The position numbers and the translations under genes were made by a program. Below, in pieces: positions 23,258-32,907 of a stretch of DNA of 64,000 nt (the first letter of the stretch is position 1; each line of letters starts with the position of its first letter). The notes under the pieces were generated by a model. That model saw only the letters and a list, made by a program, of their open reading frames with translations, had not been told where the DNA came from and did no database searches. The stretch is from Desmodus rotundus. Lineage: Eukaryota > Chordata > Mammalia > Chiroptera > Phyllostomidae. The stretch spans positions 56,621,242 through 56,685,241 of the forward strand of contig NC_071395.1 of the NCBI RefSeq assembly GCF_022682495.2, in the 5' to 3' direction.

Positions 23258-23449
23258 TAAATCCTCACCTGAGGATACGTTTATTGATTTTAGAGAGAGA
23301 GGAAGGGGGAGAAAGCGAGAGAGAAACATTGATGTGACAGAGAAACATGAATTAATTGCCTCTCCTGAGTGTCCTGACCTGGAATCAAACCAGCAACCTT
23401 TCTGATGCACAGAACAATGCTTCAACCAACTGAGCCACCCAGCCAGGGT
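23258..23449 (-). mobile_element. Ves-type bat SINE
   Basis: In antisense orientation, the tRNA-like head (caaccaactgagccacccagccaggg at its end, with an A/B-box-like promoter) and the GA-rich body (gagaaacattgatgtga) are typical. It sits in the interval where the cbEGF22 exon should be. Confidence 0.85.
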
Positions 23450-23687
23450 TTTAAACACACAGCTGGGAGGCTACCTGGACAGCTTGGTGGAGGGAGCTCA
23501 CCTTCATTCATTCACTTACGCATTTATTCAGGGGGTGACAGATGACAATGAAGGTCAATGGGAACAGGAGACAATCAGACAAGGCCTACCCCAGGAAGTT
23601 CTAGAAGAGATCTGAGGGCAGTGAGGGAGTGAGCCATGCCCCCTAAGCCTCCTGCATCCCCCACCCACAGCCACGCTGGCCCCACAC

Positions 23688-23810
23688 CCGTGCAGTTGCT
23701 GCCACCATGTTCCCGCTCGTATCCCTTATCACAGACGCCACAGAACATTCCAGGCAGGTTTTCACAGCTCCCAAACACACAGAGGTTGCCCAGCATGCAC
23801 TCATCTACAA
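23688..23810 (-). pseudogene. FBN3: FBN3 exon 17: cbEGF21, frame open, cysteine shifted
   Basis: The exon encodes VVDECMLGNLCVFGSCENLP and then GMFCGVCDKGY. The length is 123 bp with good splice sites. The human MFRCIC reads MFCGVC, so the fourth cysteine is displaced by one residue, and the first Asp is Val. Confidence 0.85.
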
Positions 23811-23880
23811 CTGTGGGGTCAGCCCGCCCGGCCTGGGGGGAACCGCTGCTATGTCCCAGCCCCAGTGGCCCAGGCTTCAC

Positions 23881-23999
23881 CCTGGCAGGCACAGTGGTCC
23901 TCCGAGGGGCTGAAGCCCACCTCGCACTCGCAGCAGCAGGGGTGTTGACGCACTGCCCATCCTCACAGCAGCCTGCATCCTCTGCACACTCATCCCTGT
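23881..23999 (-). pseudogene. FBN3: FBN3 exon 16: cbEGF20 with 7-bp deletion
   Basis: The exon begins DRDECAEDAGCCEDGQCVNT and then loses seven bases over the GGYRC segment, so the rest (ECEVGFSPSED in another frame) is shifted. It is 119 bp instead of 126. Both splice sites survive. Confidence 0.87.
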
Positions 24000-24461
24000 C
24001 TGTAGGCCCCAGAGGCAGAGGGCTGGGGCTCAGCTAGCCAGGACCCATGCAGAGTGGGCAGATGGCCCTGGTGATTCAGACTCCAACTGGGTAGGCAGGT
24101 GACCAACCCAGGGTTGGGGAGCAAGTGCATAGGGGACTGATCCCTGGGATTCCAGCTAAGGGGCAGACAGGGGACCTGCACACACAGGATCCAGGGTGGA
24201 GGGTCACTGGGAAGTGAGCAGGTGTTCTTGCTCCCCATTTCCAGAAGGCTCCATGCATTCAGAGCGGGGGGTAGGAAAACTGCCCTAAGTAACTGGGTTT
24301 GGCCTGTAGCCCCCCTTGCTGGAGGCACATCTCTAGCACCTACTGAGTCATGGGGGTCCATGTGAGTCAGGAAACCAACTGACTATGGCGGTCACCTCAG
24401 AATCCAGCCCCATGGCTGCCCTCTTGGGTCCCTCCTGCCCTCCCCCCTCCCCAGAACTCAC

Positions 24462-24584
24462 CTTCACAGGAGAAGCTGTTCCCAGTGAAGCCCAGGCAGC
24501 AGGCACAGCAGTAGGAGCCGGGGGTATTGAGGCAGTCAGCGCCCAGGCCACACAGGTGCTCCTGGAGGGCACACTCGTCTAGGT
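24462..24584 (-). CDS. FBN3: FBN3 exon 15: cbEGF19, frame intact, two extra Cys
   Basis: The exon encodes DLDECALQEHLCGLGADCLN and then TPGSYCCACCLGF. The length is 123 bp with good splice sites. Two arginines of the human protein (YRCTCRQ) appear as cysteines here, consistent with CGC to TGC changes at CpG sites. Confidence 0.87.
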
Positions 24585-24741
24585 CTGCAGGACACAGGCC
24601 CCCGGCCCACAGTGTGTGCACTGGGGGGCTGCCAGGGCAGACCATACAGCCTCAGCCCTGACCAGACCCCAGAGGCACCCTGAGCCCTGCCCCCACCTCA
24701 CTCAGTTGTCCTGCCCAGACTGCACTGCTCCAGGCACTTAC

Positions 24742-24863
24742 CACAGCATTCAAAGCTGTCCCCCACCCAGCCAGGCTACACCTACAGCTGAAACTGCCCA
24801 GAAGGTTGAGGCAGGAGGTGTGGCTATCACAGCTGCATCGTCCCAGCTCACATTTGTCTACAT
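24742..24863 (-). pseudogene. FBN3: FBN3 exon 14: cbEGF18 with 1-bp deletion
   Basis: The first part reads DVDKCELGRCSCDSHTSCLN and then LLGSFSCRC. A one-base loss after TGTAGGTGT shifts the frame, and the expected GWVGDSFEC continues in the next frame. The exon is 122 bp instead of 123. Splice sites ctcctcttag and G|GTAAGT are intact. Confidence 0.87.
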
Positions 24864-25490
24864 CTAAGAGGAGAGGGACCCAGTTACAGGGGGGGCAGGA
24901 CCAGTAGAGGGACCAAGCACCCCCACAAGGCGAGGGCCTCATAGAAACAGGGCTTCAGGTGCAGAGTGGGGAGACCCAGTGTGGGGGGTGGGGAAAGGGT
25001 CAGGACCCCTTAGGACATGGCTGAGCTAGGTGGGTATGTCCACCTTCCCCCAGAGCCAAGAGGAAAACCCCCAAACCTGACAGGCATGACTCCCTGCTGC
25101 CCTTATAATCTAAAATGGCAGCATGAGAGACTTAAGGTAGACATGAAGAGTGTCCTACACCTGAAACGAATATAATATTGTATATCAACTATAATTAAAA
25201 AATGAATTAAAAAAAAACTGGGGGTGTGGGGCTGGGTGGAGGTGGGAAAAGCGAGCACAATAAAAGAGGAGTAAAGGTCCTAAAGTACATGTCCCTTCTA
25301 ACCCAGGATGCCCTTCTAAACCAGCAATTCTCTCACCTCCACATTCTCTGTAGCGCTCAGACACCACCTAAGCGAGCTCCTATTTACTGGACTTTTCTTC
25401 CCACTGCCTCCCATTTTTACTCACATAAGTAGAAAGGCTTATGTCAATACCAAGTCTCTGAGAAGGTCAGGTCATCCTGACCTGACCTTA

Positions 25491-25870
25491 AAGATAAGGT
25501 CATCCTCAGCCAACTCACAGTTATTAACGGCCACACATAAAACAAAAACGAGAGCAAACTAGGCAAACAACTAGAACATAAGGGTTGTCATTAAGGGAGT
25601 GGGAGGGGGAGAGGGGGGGAAAGGTACAGAGAATAAGTAGCATAGATGATAGGTGGAAAATAGACAGGGGGAGGGTAAGAATAGTGTAGGAAATGTAGAA
25701 GCCAAAGAACTTATAAGTATGACCCATGGACATGAACTATAGTGGGGGAATGTGGGAGGGAGGGGGTGGGCAGGATGGAGTGGAGTGAGGGGGGAAATGA
25801 GACAACTGTAATAGCATAATCAATAAATATATTTTTAAAAAAAAGAAAAAAAAAAAGATAAGGTCATCCT
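25491..25870 (+). mobile_element. 5'-truncated HAL1-like 3' end with 16-bp target-site duplication
   Basis: This element carries only the HAL1 3'UTR (from aactcacagttattaacg to cataatcaataaatat plus an A tail). It is flanked by perfect copies of aagataaggtcatcct at 25491-25506 and 25855-25870. It interrupts an older repeat that continues on both sides. This is a textbook L1-machinery insertion. Confidence 0.88.
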
Positions 25871-26190
25871 GGATGACGGTGGACCCAATGACTGGCGTCC
25901 TTTGAAAGGAGGGAAATTTGGAGACAAAGAGAACACCACGTGATGACAGACACAGAGATTGGAGTGATGCATTTACAAGCCAAGGGATGCAAAGGACTGA
26001 TGGCCACCACCAGAAGCCAGGAGAGGCATGGGACAGATTCTTCCTCTGAGCCCCTATGAAGGAACCAACCCTGCCGACACCTTGACTTCAGACTTCAGAG
26101 GCCCCCAGAACTGTCATTCTGGAGAAGGAAGATTCTGGAGGTCCTCAGGCCCCAGGTTTGCAGTAATTGGCTACGGCAGCCTACCCAGTT
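25871..26190 (+). mobile_element. Old LTR-like repeat (MaLR/MLT-type), right part
   Basis: Text such as gagacaaagagaacacc, gattggagtgatgcattta and accctgccgacaccttg is familiar from old mammalian MaLR-type LTR repeats. The left part lies before the HAL1 insertion at 25491. The family name is from memory, and a copy of the same family lies at 14570-14960. Confidence 0.5.
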
Positions 26191-26495
26191 CAAATAATAG
26201 CTTTTGAAGAGCCCAAAGGCTGACTCCTGTACTCCTGAAAATCATCCTATTGTGTGCTTTGAGAAGGGCTGCTATGGGCGCTTGGGGCTCTGGGGCTCCC
26301 CTCACTGAGCTGTTTGTTAAGGGGGGTCCCAGGGGCACTCGACTGGGTCCTCCTGCTCCTGCTTGAGCTGGAGCTCCCAGCAGAAATCTCTAAGAATGAG
26401 GTCTGTCACACTCTACATCAAGGGACAGGGCAGCCCCCACACCCCCTCAGTTGGCCTCTTGGAGCCCCTCCACCTGCATGCTGACACCCACTCAC

Positions 26496-26620
26496 TGAGA
26501 AGCCTGTGGCCCCCTCCCTGACAACATAGCCCAGCTGGCAGTGGCAGACAAAGGAACCCTTTGTGTTCTCACAGTCCCCGTGGAGGCAGATGTGGGGGTT
26601 CAGGTCACACTCATTCATGT
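26496..26620 (-). pseudogene. FBN3: FBN3 exon 13: cbEGF17, 1 bp short at the donor, Cys6 to Phe
   Basis: The exon encodes [20 protein letters not shown] and then [14 protein letters not shown], almost identical to human fibrillin-3. The end reads GGCTTCTCA|GTGAGT. The final cysteine is Phe, and a G is missing before the GT, so using this donor gives 125 bp and a frameshift. Confidence 0.87.
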
Positions 26621-27566
26621 CTGCAGGGTGATGGGGAAGGAAGCAGATGAGCACAGAGAGGGTGCATCTGCGTTGCCAAGGGTCCTGCCACACAGACACC
26701 CTGTGTCGAGGCTCCCTTGGCTGGTCTCTGGGGGTGGGGACCTCCCACCGATTCCAGCGGGCATGTATTTGATGCTGCTGTGTTATATCAGAGTTTTACT
26801 GAGCACAGTGGACATGTACTTCCAAAAGGATTTTATAGCCAAATACATTTAGAGAACACAGAGTTAAACAAAGCTAACCAGGTTTGCTCCTGCAGGCCTT
26901 CTCAGAGCCTTATGCCAACAAGGATCTGCAGGAAAGGTATGACGTAGGCAGCATTCCCTACATTTCTTTGGTTACAAGGCCCTTTCCTTAAGTGCTTTCT
27001 AAAGACTCGTCATCTGGAACCCTCTAAGCTGCAATGGGCTGCACATATCCTCTTGGGAAGCAATTACATTTTTAATTCCTGGAAATTCCCTACTTGGTCC
27101 TCAGCTCTGTCCCAGTGGGGCACCAGTGCACATCACCCCCAGCCTAGTAACCTGCAGCCAGAAGAAAAGTGATTGGGGCTCAAAGAACACAATCCTGAGT
27201 GTCTTTCCATCTTGCTCCCCAGTCCTCTGCATAAAACCCGTCAGCCAGCCCCAAATGTAAAATATGGCTCTTGGAACAGGGCGTGAACTTCTGATATGTG
27301 CCCAGTACACAGTGAATGTTCAACAAACAATACTTCAAAGGAACAAGGTTTGGGGGCTCTGCTGTTATGAATAACCATCCCACAGGTTTTGGCACTGGCT
27401 CAGGGCACAGAGAGCCACCAGCAGACTGCCACGCACTGCTGAAAAACCTGCTCGCCCTTGCTGGTGTGACAGGGGTGCAGCCTGGTCTCTATCTTGCCCA
27501 CCTCATAGAAAGCCTGCTGTGTAAGTTCTGACACTGCCTCCTCCACCCATTGTCCTGGATCCTCAC

Positions 27567-27692
27567 CAACACACGTCCTCACATCCAGCATGGCCATGAA
27601 GCTGTCATAGCACAAACAGTGGTGACCCCCGGGGACGTCGGTGCACTGGCTGCCATCACAGATGTCCAGATTCCCTTCACACTCATCCATGT
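27567..27692 (-). CDS. FBN3: FBN3 exon 12: cbEGF16, frame intact
   Basis: The exon encodes [20 protein letters not shown] and then [13 protein letters not shown], with all six cysteines. Splice sites tgccccag and G|GTGAGG are good and the length is 126 bp. Confidence 0.9.
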
Positions 27693-27850
27693 CTGGGGCA
27701 GCAGGATAGGGGCTGGGCTGCAGGCAGGCTGAGATGGAGGTGGAGCTCCAGGGACCCTCCCCCAGGGTCAGGGCCTGTGCCTTGTCTAACTGGCTTTGCC
27801 TTGGCTCCCCCATCCCAGGCAGTGGGGGTGGAGGTGCTGCACAGGCCCAC

Positions 27851-27973
27851 CTGCACACACCCTCCCATCTGGCATCCGCAAGAAGCCATGTCCACAGCCG
27901 CACCAGTAGCCGCCCTCGGTGTTAACGCAGCTCACAGCACACCCTCCGTTGCCAGCAAGGCATTCATTGATGT
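27851..27973 (-). CDS. FBN3: FBN3 exon 11: cbEGF15, frame intact
   Basis: The exon encodes [20 protein letters not shown] and then [11 protein letters not shown], with six cysteines and the calcium motif. The acceptor is ccccgcag, the donor G|GTGGGC, and the length 123 bp. Confidence 0.9.
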
Positions 27974-28124
27974 CTGCGGGGCGTTGGGCAGAGGGGGAGG
28001 GACAGGGCCAGGGAAGAGGGTCAAGCACGGAGCTGAACGGGGCTGGGGCTGAGGACAGGGGGTTGAGGTTGGGACCAGGTGCTGGAGGGTGACGTCCATG
28101 TGAGGCTGGTGGATGCAGTCTCAC

Positions 28125-28250
28125 CCATGCAGTCCTGGTGGTCAGGTGTGTTCTGGAAGCTGGCATGGCAGGAGCACTGGAAGGCGCTGATGACATTGAC
28201 GTGCTGGCCGTGGGGACACAGGCCATAAGTCAGGGAGCACTCACCCACGT
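28125..28250 (-). pseudogene. FBN3: FBN3 exon 10: cbEGF14, frame open, Cys3 to His
   Basis: The exon encodes DVGECSLTYGLCPHGQHVNV and then ISAFQCSCHASF. Splice sites and the 126-bp length are intact. The third EGF cysteine is CAC (His), which removes the Cys1-Cys3 bridge, and the first acidic motif is DVGEC instead of DVDEC. Confidence 0.85.
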
Positions 28251-28317
28251 CTGTTGGGGTAGCAATGGCTGCCTGGGACCCAGCATGTACAGACGGGCGA
28301 GGAGCCCTCTCTGTCAT

Positions 28318-28960
28318 CTGCACAGCCCTGAGACACACAGACACACATGCATGCTGACAAGCTCATGCTATAGGCAGCCACACACAAACACCCACCCTTA
28401 TACAAACACACCCACACCCACAGATATACACACCTACATGCTATTCTCACACAGGCTCACACACAAACACACCTTTACATGCAAACATAATCATCCTCAG
28501 TAGACACACAACCAGATACACACATCCACATGCACATTCATGCAGATGCACAAACACACCTCACACCCACTCACAGGCAATTGCCCTTGTGTAAAAATAG
28601 ATACACTTATGTAGATTCAAAACCACACCTGTATGTACTCACATACAAACATACAGCTCTTATATAGGCGTATTCACTTATACACAGATGCATTTGCAAG
28701 GTCCCACACTTACACACAAATCCACACTCCCTCTATCTCACACCCAGTCAGCCACACTTTACACTACACAGACACACACCGACTGAACTAGCACACTTGC
28801 TTTTCTACTTTCGCATCCACAGACATATATGTGAATACACACTCCCACTGCCTCATGCATGCAACCACTCAAAGACGTACTGGGACACTTGTGCACACTA
28901 ACGCAGAACACACACTCATAGATACACATACACACTCCCAATATCCCACTGGCACAGCTC
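28318..28960. repeat. CA-rich degenerate simple repeat
   Basis: This tract is dominated by acacac, acacat and acccac units with many interruptions, within the intron between FBN3 exons 9 and 10. It is a degenerate microsatellite rather than a tandem array with a fixed unit. Confidence 0.8.
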
Positions 28961-28999
28961 CCACTTGCTCGCCTAGGCACTCGCCTGGTGAGCATGCAC

Positions 29000-29125
29000 C
29001 CTCACATGCAGCGCCCTGGCCAACAGTACAAGTCCGGGAGGGCACTGACAGGTGTAGCTCACGTCTGTTGTTGGAGCAGGTACCTCCCCAGCACAGCAGT
29101 GGGTTCCGCGCACACTCATCCACGT
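29000..29125 (-). pseudogene. FBN3: FBN3 exon 9: cbEGF13 with two compensating frameshifts
   Basis: The exon starts correctly as DVDECARNPLLCWGGTCSN. One extra base in AACAACAGAC then throws the middle out of frame: the shifted frame holds the expected SYTCQCPPG. A one-base loss near GCGCTGCATG restores it to end in ACEG. The total length is still exactly 126 bp and both splice sites are good, but the out-of-frame tract destroys the fourth and fifth cysteines. Confidence 0.85.
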
Positions 29126-29758
29126 CTGGGCCCAAGGAAGGAGACGGCAGGTGTAAAGATGCAGACACGGGAGGGTATGACGTGGCTCTCCGAGCTTCTC
29201 CCTGTGCCCCAACCCGGCGCCCTGTCACCCCGGCTGAAGCCAGGAGAGCCTGGAGGCATTGGGCCCCGATGACCCAGGGAGAGGAGCTTGAGCAGGAGGA
29301 GCAGCAACAGTCACATGGGTTGGGAAGCTGGAGGCTTTGAGAGGCGCCCCCTAGTGGACACAGAAGGAAAGTAAGGCCCAGCCCGCTGGGCTGCAGCAGT
29401 GCAGGGAGCACGTGGCCGCCCCCTCACTCGCCTCCCCTGCACCCCAGTCTGACATGCACCTCCTATCCCTCAGGCACACCCAGGGCCTTTGCACATGCTG
29501 CTTTTTCCCCAGGCCTCTCTTCTAGACCCTCTTCACTTTGTTTACTTCTACTCTCTCAGCCACAACCTCAAGCCTGCAGAGTGGGATACCCACAGGTCCA
29601 TGCTCCCACTGCACCATGTGGAGGTTCTGCTTTGCTCTGAGGGTTTGCTTTATTAACGCCTGTCTCTTAATTAAATCATGAGCCCAAGAAAACAGCTCTC
29701 TGCTGCCAAATTTTCTGCAGTTCCCAGGGAGAAGAAGCATGTGAAAAAGTGAAGGGAG

Positions 29759-31677
29759 GACTTCCCGCCAAGATGGAGGTGTAGGTAGGCACACTGCACC
29801 TCCTCGCACAACCAAAAGAAGGACAACAACAATTTAAAAACAAAAAACAACCAGAACTGACAGAAAATTGAACCGCACAAAAGTCCGACAACCAAGGAGA
29901 TAAAAAAAGAAACATTCATCCAGACCGGTAGGAGGGGTGGAGATGGGCAGCCAGGCAGAGAGGACTCACAGCAAGGCACCGCTGGCGGACCCAGCGAGGT
30001 GGCAGATTGTGGAGCGGGGTGGGCAAAGCTGCAGCTGGCTGGCAAGGCAGCAACTGGTGGACTGGTAGACCGCCCAACCCAGAGTTCCAGCGCGGGGAAA
30101 TAAAGCCTCAAACCTCTGATTGAAAACACCTGAGGGGCTTGAGGCAGCAGTGGGAGAAACTCCCAGCCTCACAGGAGAGTTCGTTGGAGAGACCCACAGG
30201 ATCCTAGAATGTACACGAACCCACCCACTCGGGAAGCAGCACCAGAGGGACCCAATTTGATTGTGGGGAGTGGAGGGAGTGACTGAAATCCAGCAGAAAG
30301 TGGAGCGAGCGCCATTGCTTCCTATCGGACCCCTCCCTCAAATACAGCATCACAGCGCAGCAACTAGCGTTACCCGGCTCTGGTGAATACCTAAGGCTCC
30401 ACCCTTTCACGTAACAGGCACACAAAAACAAAACAAAACAAAAAAATGGCCCAAATGAAAGAACAGATCAAAGCTCCAGGAAACATACAACTAAGCATCA
30501 AAGAGATAGCCAACCTATCAGATGCACAGTTCAAAACACTGGTAATCAGGAAGCTCACAGAATTGGTTGAATTTGGTCACAAATCAGATGAAAAAATGAA
30601 GGCTATGCTAAGAGAAACAAAGGAAAATGCACAGGGAACCAATAGTGATGCGGAGGAAACTGGGACTCAAGTCAACGGTGTGGACCAGAAGGAAGAAAGA
30701 AACATCCAATCAGAAAAGAATGAAGCAACAAGAATTCAAAAAAATGAGGAGAGGCTTAGGAACTTCTAGGACACCTTTAAACGTTCCAACATCCGAATTA
30801 TAGGGGTGCCAGAAGGAGAAGAGGAAGAGCAAGAAATTGAAAACTTATTTGAATAATGAAGGAGAACTTTGCTAATCTGGCAAAGGAAAGAGACTTCCAG
30901 GAAGTCCAGGAAGCTCAGAGAGTCCCAAAGAAGCTGGACCCAAGGAGGAACACACCAAGGCACATCATGATTACATTAGCTAAGATTAAAGATAAAGAGA
31001 GAATCTTAGAAGCAGCAAGAGAAAAGGACACAGTTACCTACAAAGGACTTCCCATAAGACTGTCAGCTGATTTCTCCAAAGAGACCTTACAGGCAAGAAG
31101 GGAGTGGCAAGAAGTATTCCAAGTCATGAAAGGCAAGGACCTACATCCAAGATTGCTCTATCCAGCAAAGCTATCATTTAGAATGGAAGGGAAGATAAAG
31201 TGCTTCTCAGATAAGGTCAACTTCAAGGAGTTCATCATCACCAAGCCCTTATTATATGAAATGTTAAAGGGATTTATCTAAGAAAAAGAAGATAAAAAAT
31301 ATGAACAGTAAAAATGACAAATTCATACTTATTAACAACCACACCTAAAACAAAAACAAAAGCAAAGCAAACAACTAGAACAGGAACAGAACCACAGGAA
31401 TGGAGATCACATGGAGGGTTACCAACAGGGGAGTGGGAGGGGGAGAGAGGGGAAAAGGTACAGAGAATGAGTGGCTTAAATGGTAGGTAAAAATAGACAG
31501 GGGGAGGGTAAGAATAGTATAGGAAATGTAGAAGCCAAAGAACTTACGTGTATGACCCATGGACATGAACTATAGGGGGGCAATGTGGGAGGGAGGGGGT
31601 GTGCAGGATGGAGTGGAGTGAAGGGGGGGAGATAGGACAACTGTAATAGCATAATCAATAAAATATATGTTTTAAAA
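29759..31677 (+). mobile_element. HAL1-like retroelement, near full length, ORF1 only, broken
   Basis: The 5' end is a GC-rich leader containing ccaagatgg, followed by ORF1 from 30446. The 3'UTR follows immediately, ending in cataatcaataaaatat and an A tail. There is no ORF2, the hallmark of half-L1 (HAL1) elements that depend on L1 enzymes. The ORF1 protein would bind RNA as a coiled-coil trimer. It is interrupted by a TAG at about 30767 and a small deletion near 30856, after which the frame continues to 31281 with the usual RRM and C-terminal motifs (RRNTPRHIMITL, RLSADFSKETLQ). It lies in the FBN3 interval where exons are missing. I could not define a target-site duplication. Confidence 0.8.
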
Positions 31678-31679
31678 AA

Positions 31680-31985
31680 GCCTTTGGGAGTGAAAAGAGG
31701 GACAAAGACAGCGGGCCAGAGAGGTTAATGGACAGAAGAGGTATAGATAGAGGCTAGAGGGCCAGAGGGGCATAGAGGTGAAAGTTAGAGGGTCAGAGGG
31801 GCTTGAGGAGTGGGGGAGAGAAAAGGCCCAGATAGGGGACCAGACAGCTAAAGGGCAGAGGTGGAGGGCCAGCAGGGCTTGCTGGCTAAGGTCCAGAGAG
31901 CACAGAGCCTAATGGGTAGGGAGCTGTAACACCAGAAGGAATGGAATCCAGGGTCCAAAATAGACAGGACATAGAGATCAGAGGG
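31680..31985. repeat. Degenerate purine-rich minisatellite
   Basis: An imperfect unit like gagggccagaggggc recurs about every 20-25 bases (for example near 31757, 31793 and 31866). It lies between the HAL1 insertion and FBN3 exon 8, inside the region where about 18 exons are missing. Confidence 0.45.
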
Positions 31986-32072
31986 CTAGAGGAGCCCGAG
32001 GGCTAGCAGAGAGCAAGGGGCTTGCCTCCTACCTGTCCTGTGCCCTCCAGCCCCCTCAGACCCTGGCTTAAC

Positions 32073-32197
32073 CAGACAGCGGGTGCCATCCAGGCTGCTG
32101 ATGAAACCACGGGGACAGGTGCACATGTAGCTTCCAGCTGTGTTGGCACAGGCACCCCCGTAACAGAGGCCTGGCACACTGAGACACTGATTCACAT
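32073..32197 (-). pseudogene. FBN3: FBN3 exon 8: cbEGF2, donor shifted by one base
   Basis: The exon encodes VNQCLSVPGLCYGGACANTA, then GSYMCTCPRGF and DGTRCL, with all six cysteines. The acceptor gtctgcacag is intact. The exon should end in CTGG before GT, but the sequence is CTG|GTTAAG, so the only GT leaves a 125-bp exon and shifts the frame. DVDEC has become DVNQC, which weakens calcium binding. Confidence 0.8.
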
Positions 32198-32312
32198 CTG
32201 TGCAGACAGATACCAGTCAGAGTTTGGCCCCCGCCAGCCCTGGGCTCCTCCTCCACCCAGGGGAGACTGAGCGGCCCAAAGCACAGTGTAGGCTTCCCTC
32301 CCTGTCACCCAC

Positions 32313-32438
32313 CTTTGCACCTTGCACTGTTCTCACTGACCTGGTGTCCAGGTGGGCAGCAACACTCAAAGGAGCCCACAGTGTTGATGTGGCTGCCCCC
32401 TCAGCACAGGCCAGGGAAACCTTGGCACTTACCCACAT
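32313..32438 (-). pseudogene. FBN3: FBN3 exon 7: cbEGF1 with in-frame TGA and lost acceptor
   Basis: Read in frame this gives DVGKCQGFPGLC, a TGA stop at 32403-32401, then GGSHINTVGSFECCCPPGH. The stop falls where human FBN3 has a Gln. The third cysteine is His, and the calcium ligand pattern DVDEC has become DVGKC. The acceptor reads ttacca directly before ATGTGG, so the G of AG appears deleted. The donor G|GTGGGT remains and the length is still 126 bp. Confidence 0.88.
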
Positions 32439-32541
32439 TGGTAAGATGAGAGGTCCGACAGAGGAAGGAACCAACTGCACGGGTTCTCACTCAGCCCTGG
32501 CCCACAAGCCCTCCTTCCCTACTTGCTAACCCACTACTCAC

Positions 32542-32739
32542 CTTGGCAGGCCCCTGTATGGATATTGGGAATGAAGCCACAGTGGCAGGGGTGCAGCTGT
32601 GCTGGGCAGAGCTCACACCGAAGGTCCCAGGTGTGGCCCACAGTGGCACAGCAGAGCACCTTCATGCAGATGAGGACTGTCAACTGGTGCTGGCACCCCT
32701 TGGGGTCCACTTGGCCAAAGCAAGGCCCTGTCCAGTAGT
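32542..32739 (-). CDS. FBN3: FBN3 exon 6: hybrid domain 1, frame intact, one extra Cys
   Basis: The exon encodes [16 protein letters not shown], then [23 protein letters not shown] and [12 protein letters not shown], the first hybrid (TB-like) domain. Splice sites ctacag and G|GTGAGT are intact and the length is 198 bp. The usual HPCRRG reads HPCHCG, which adds a cysteine that would disturb pairing. Confidence 0.88.
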
Positions 32740-32907
32740 CTGTAGGACATGGAGGTTGGCAGCTGGCCTCAGGCTGCCCCCAACCCAGAGCTTTCTGCAT
32801 GTCCATCCCGCAGCCCCAGCTCAGGCTTCTGTTTCTCTCATCTGGGCCACTGCAGCAGCCACCTTTCCCCTTCCCAGCCTCCCTCCATCAACACACCAGG
32901 CTTTTTT

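Noticed and set aside
29116..29411. Cysteine-rich frame upstream of FBN3 exon 9 as an extra exon
   Set aside because: The leucine/cysteine-rich stretch comes from low-complexity sequence and lacks EGF or TB spacing.
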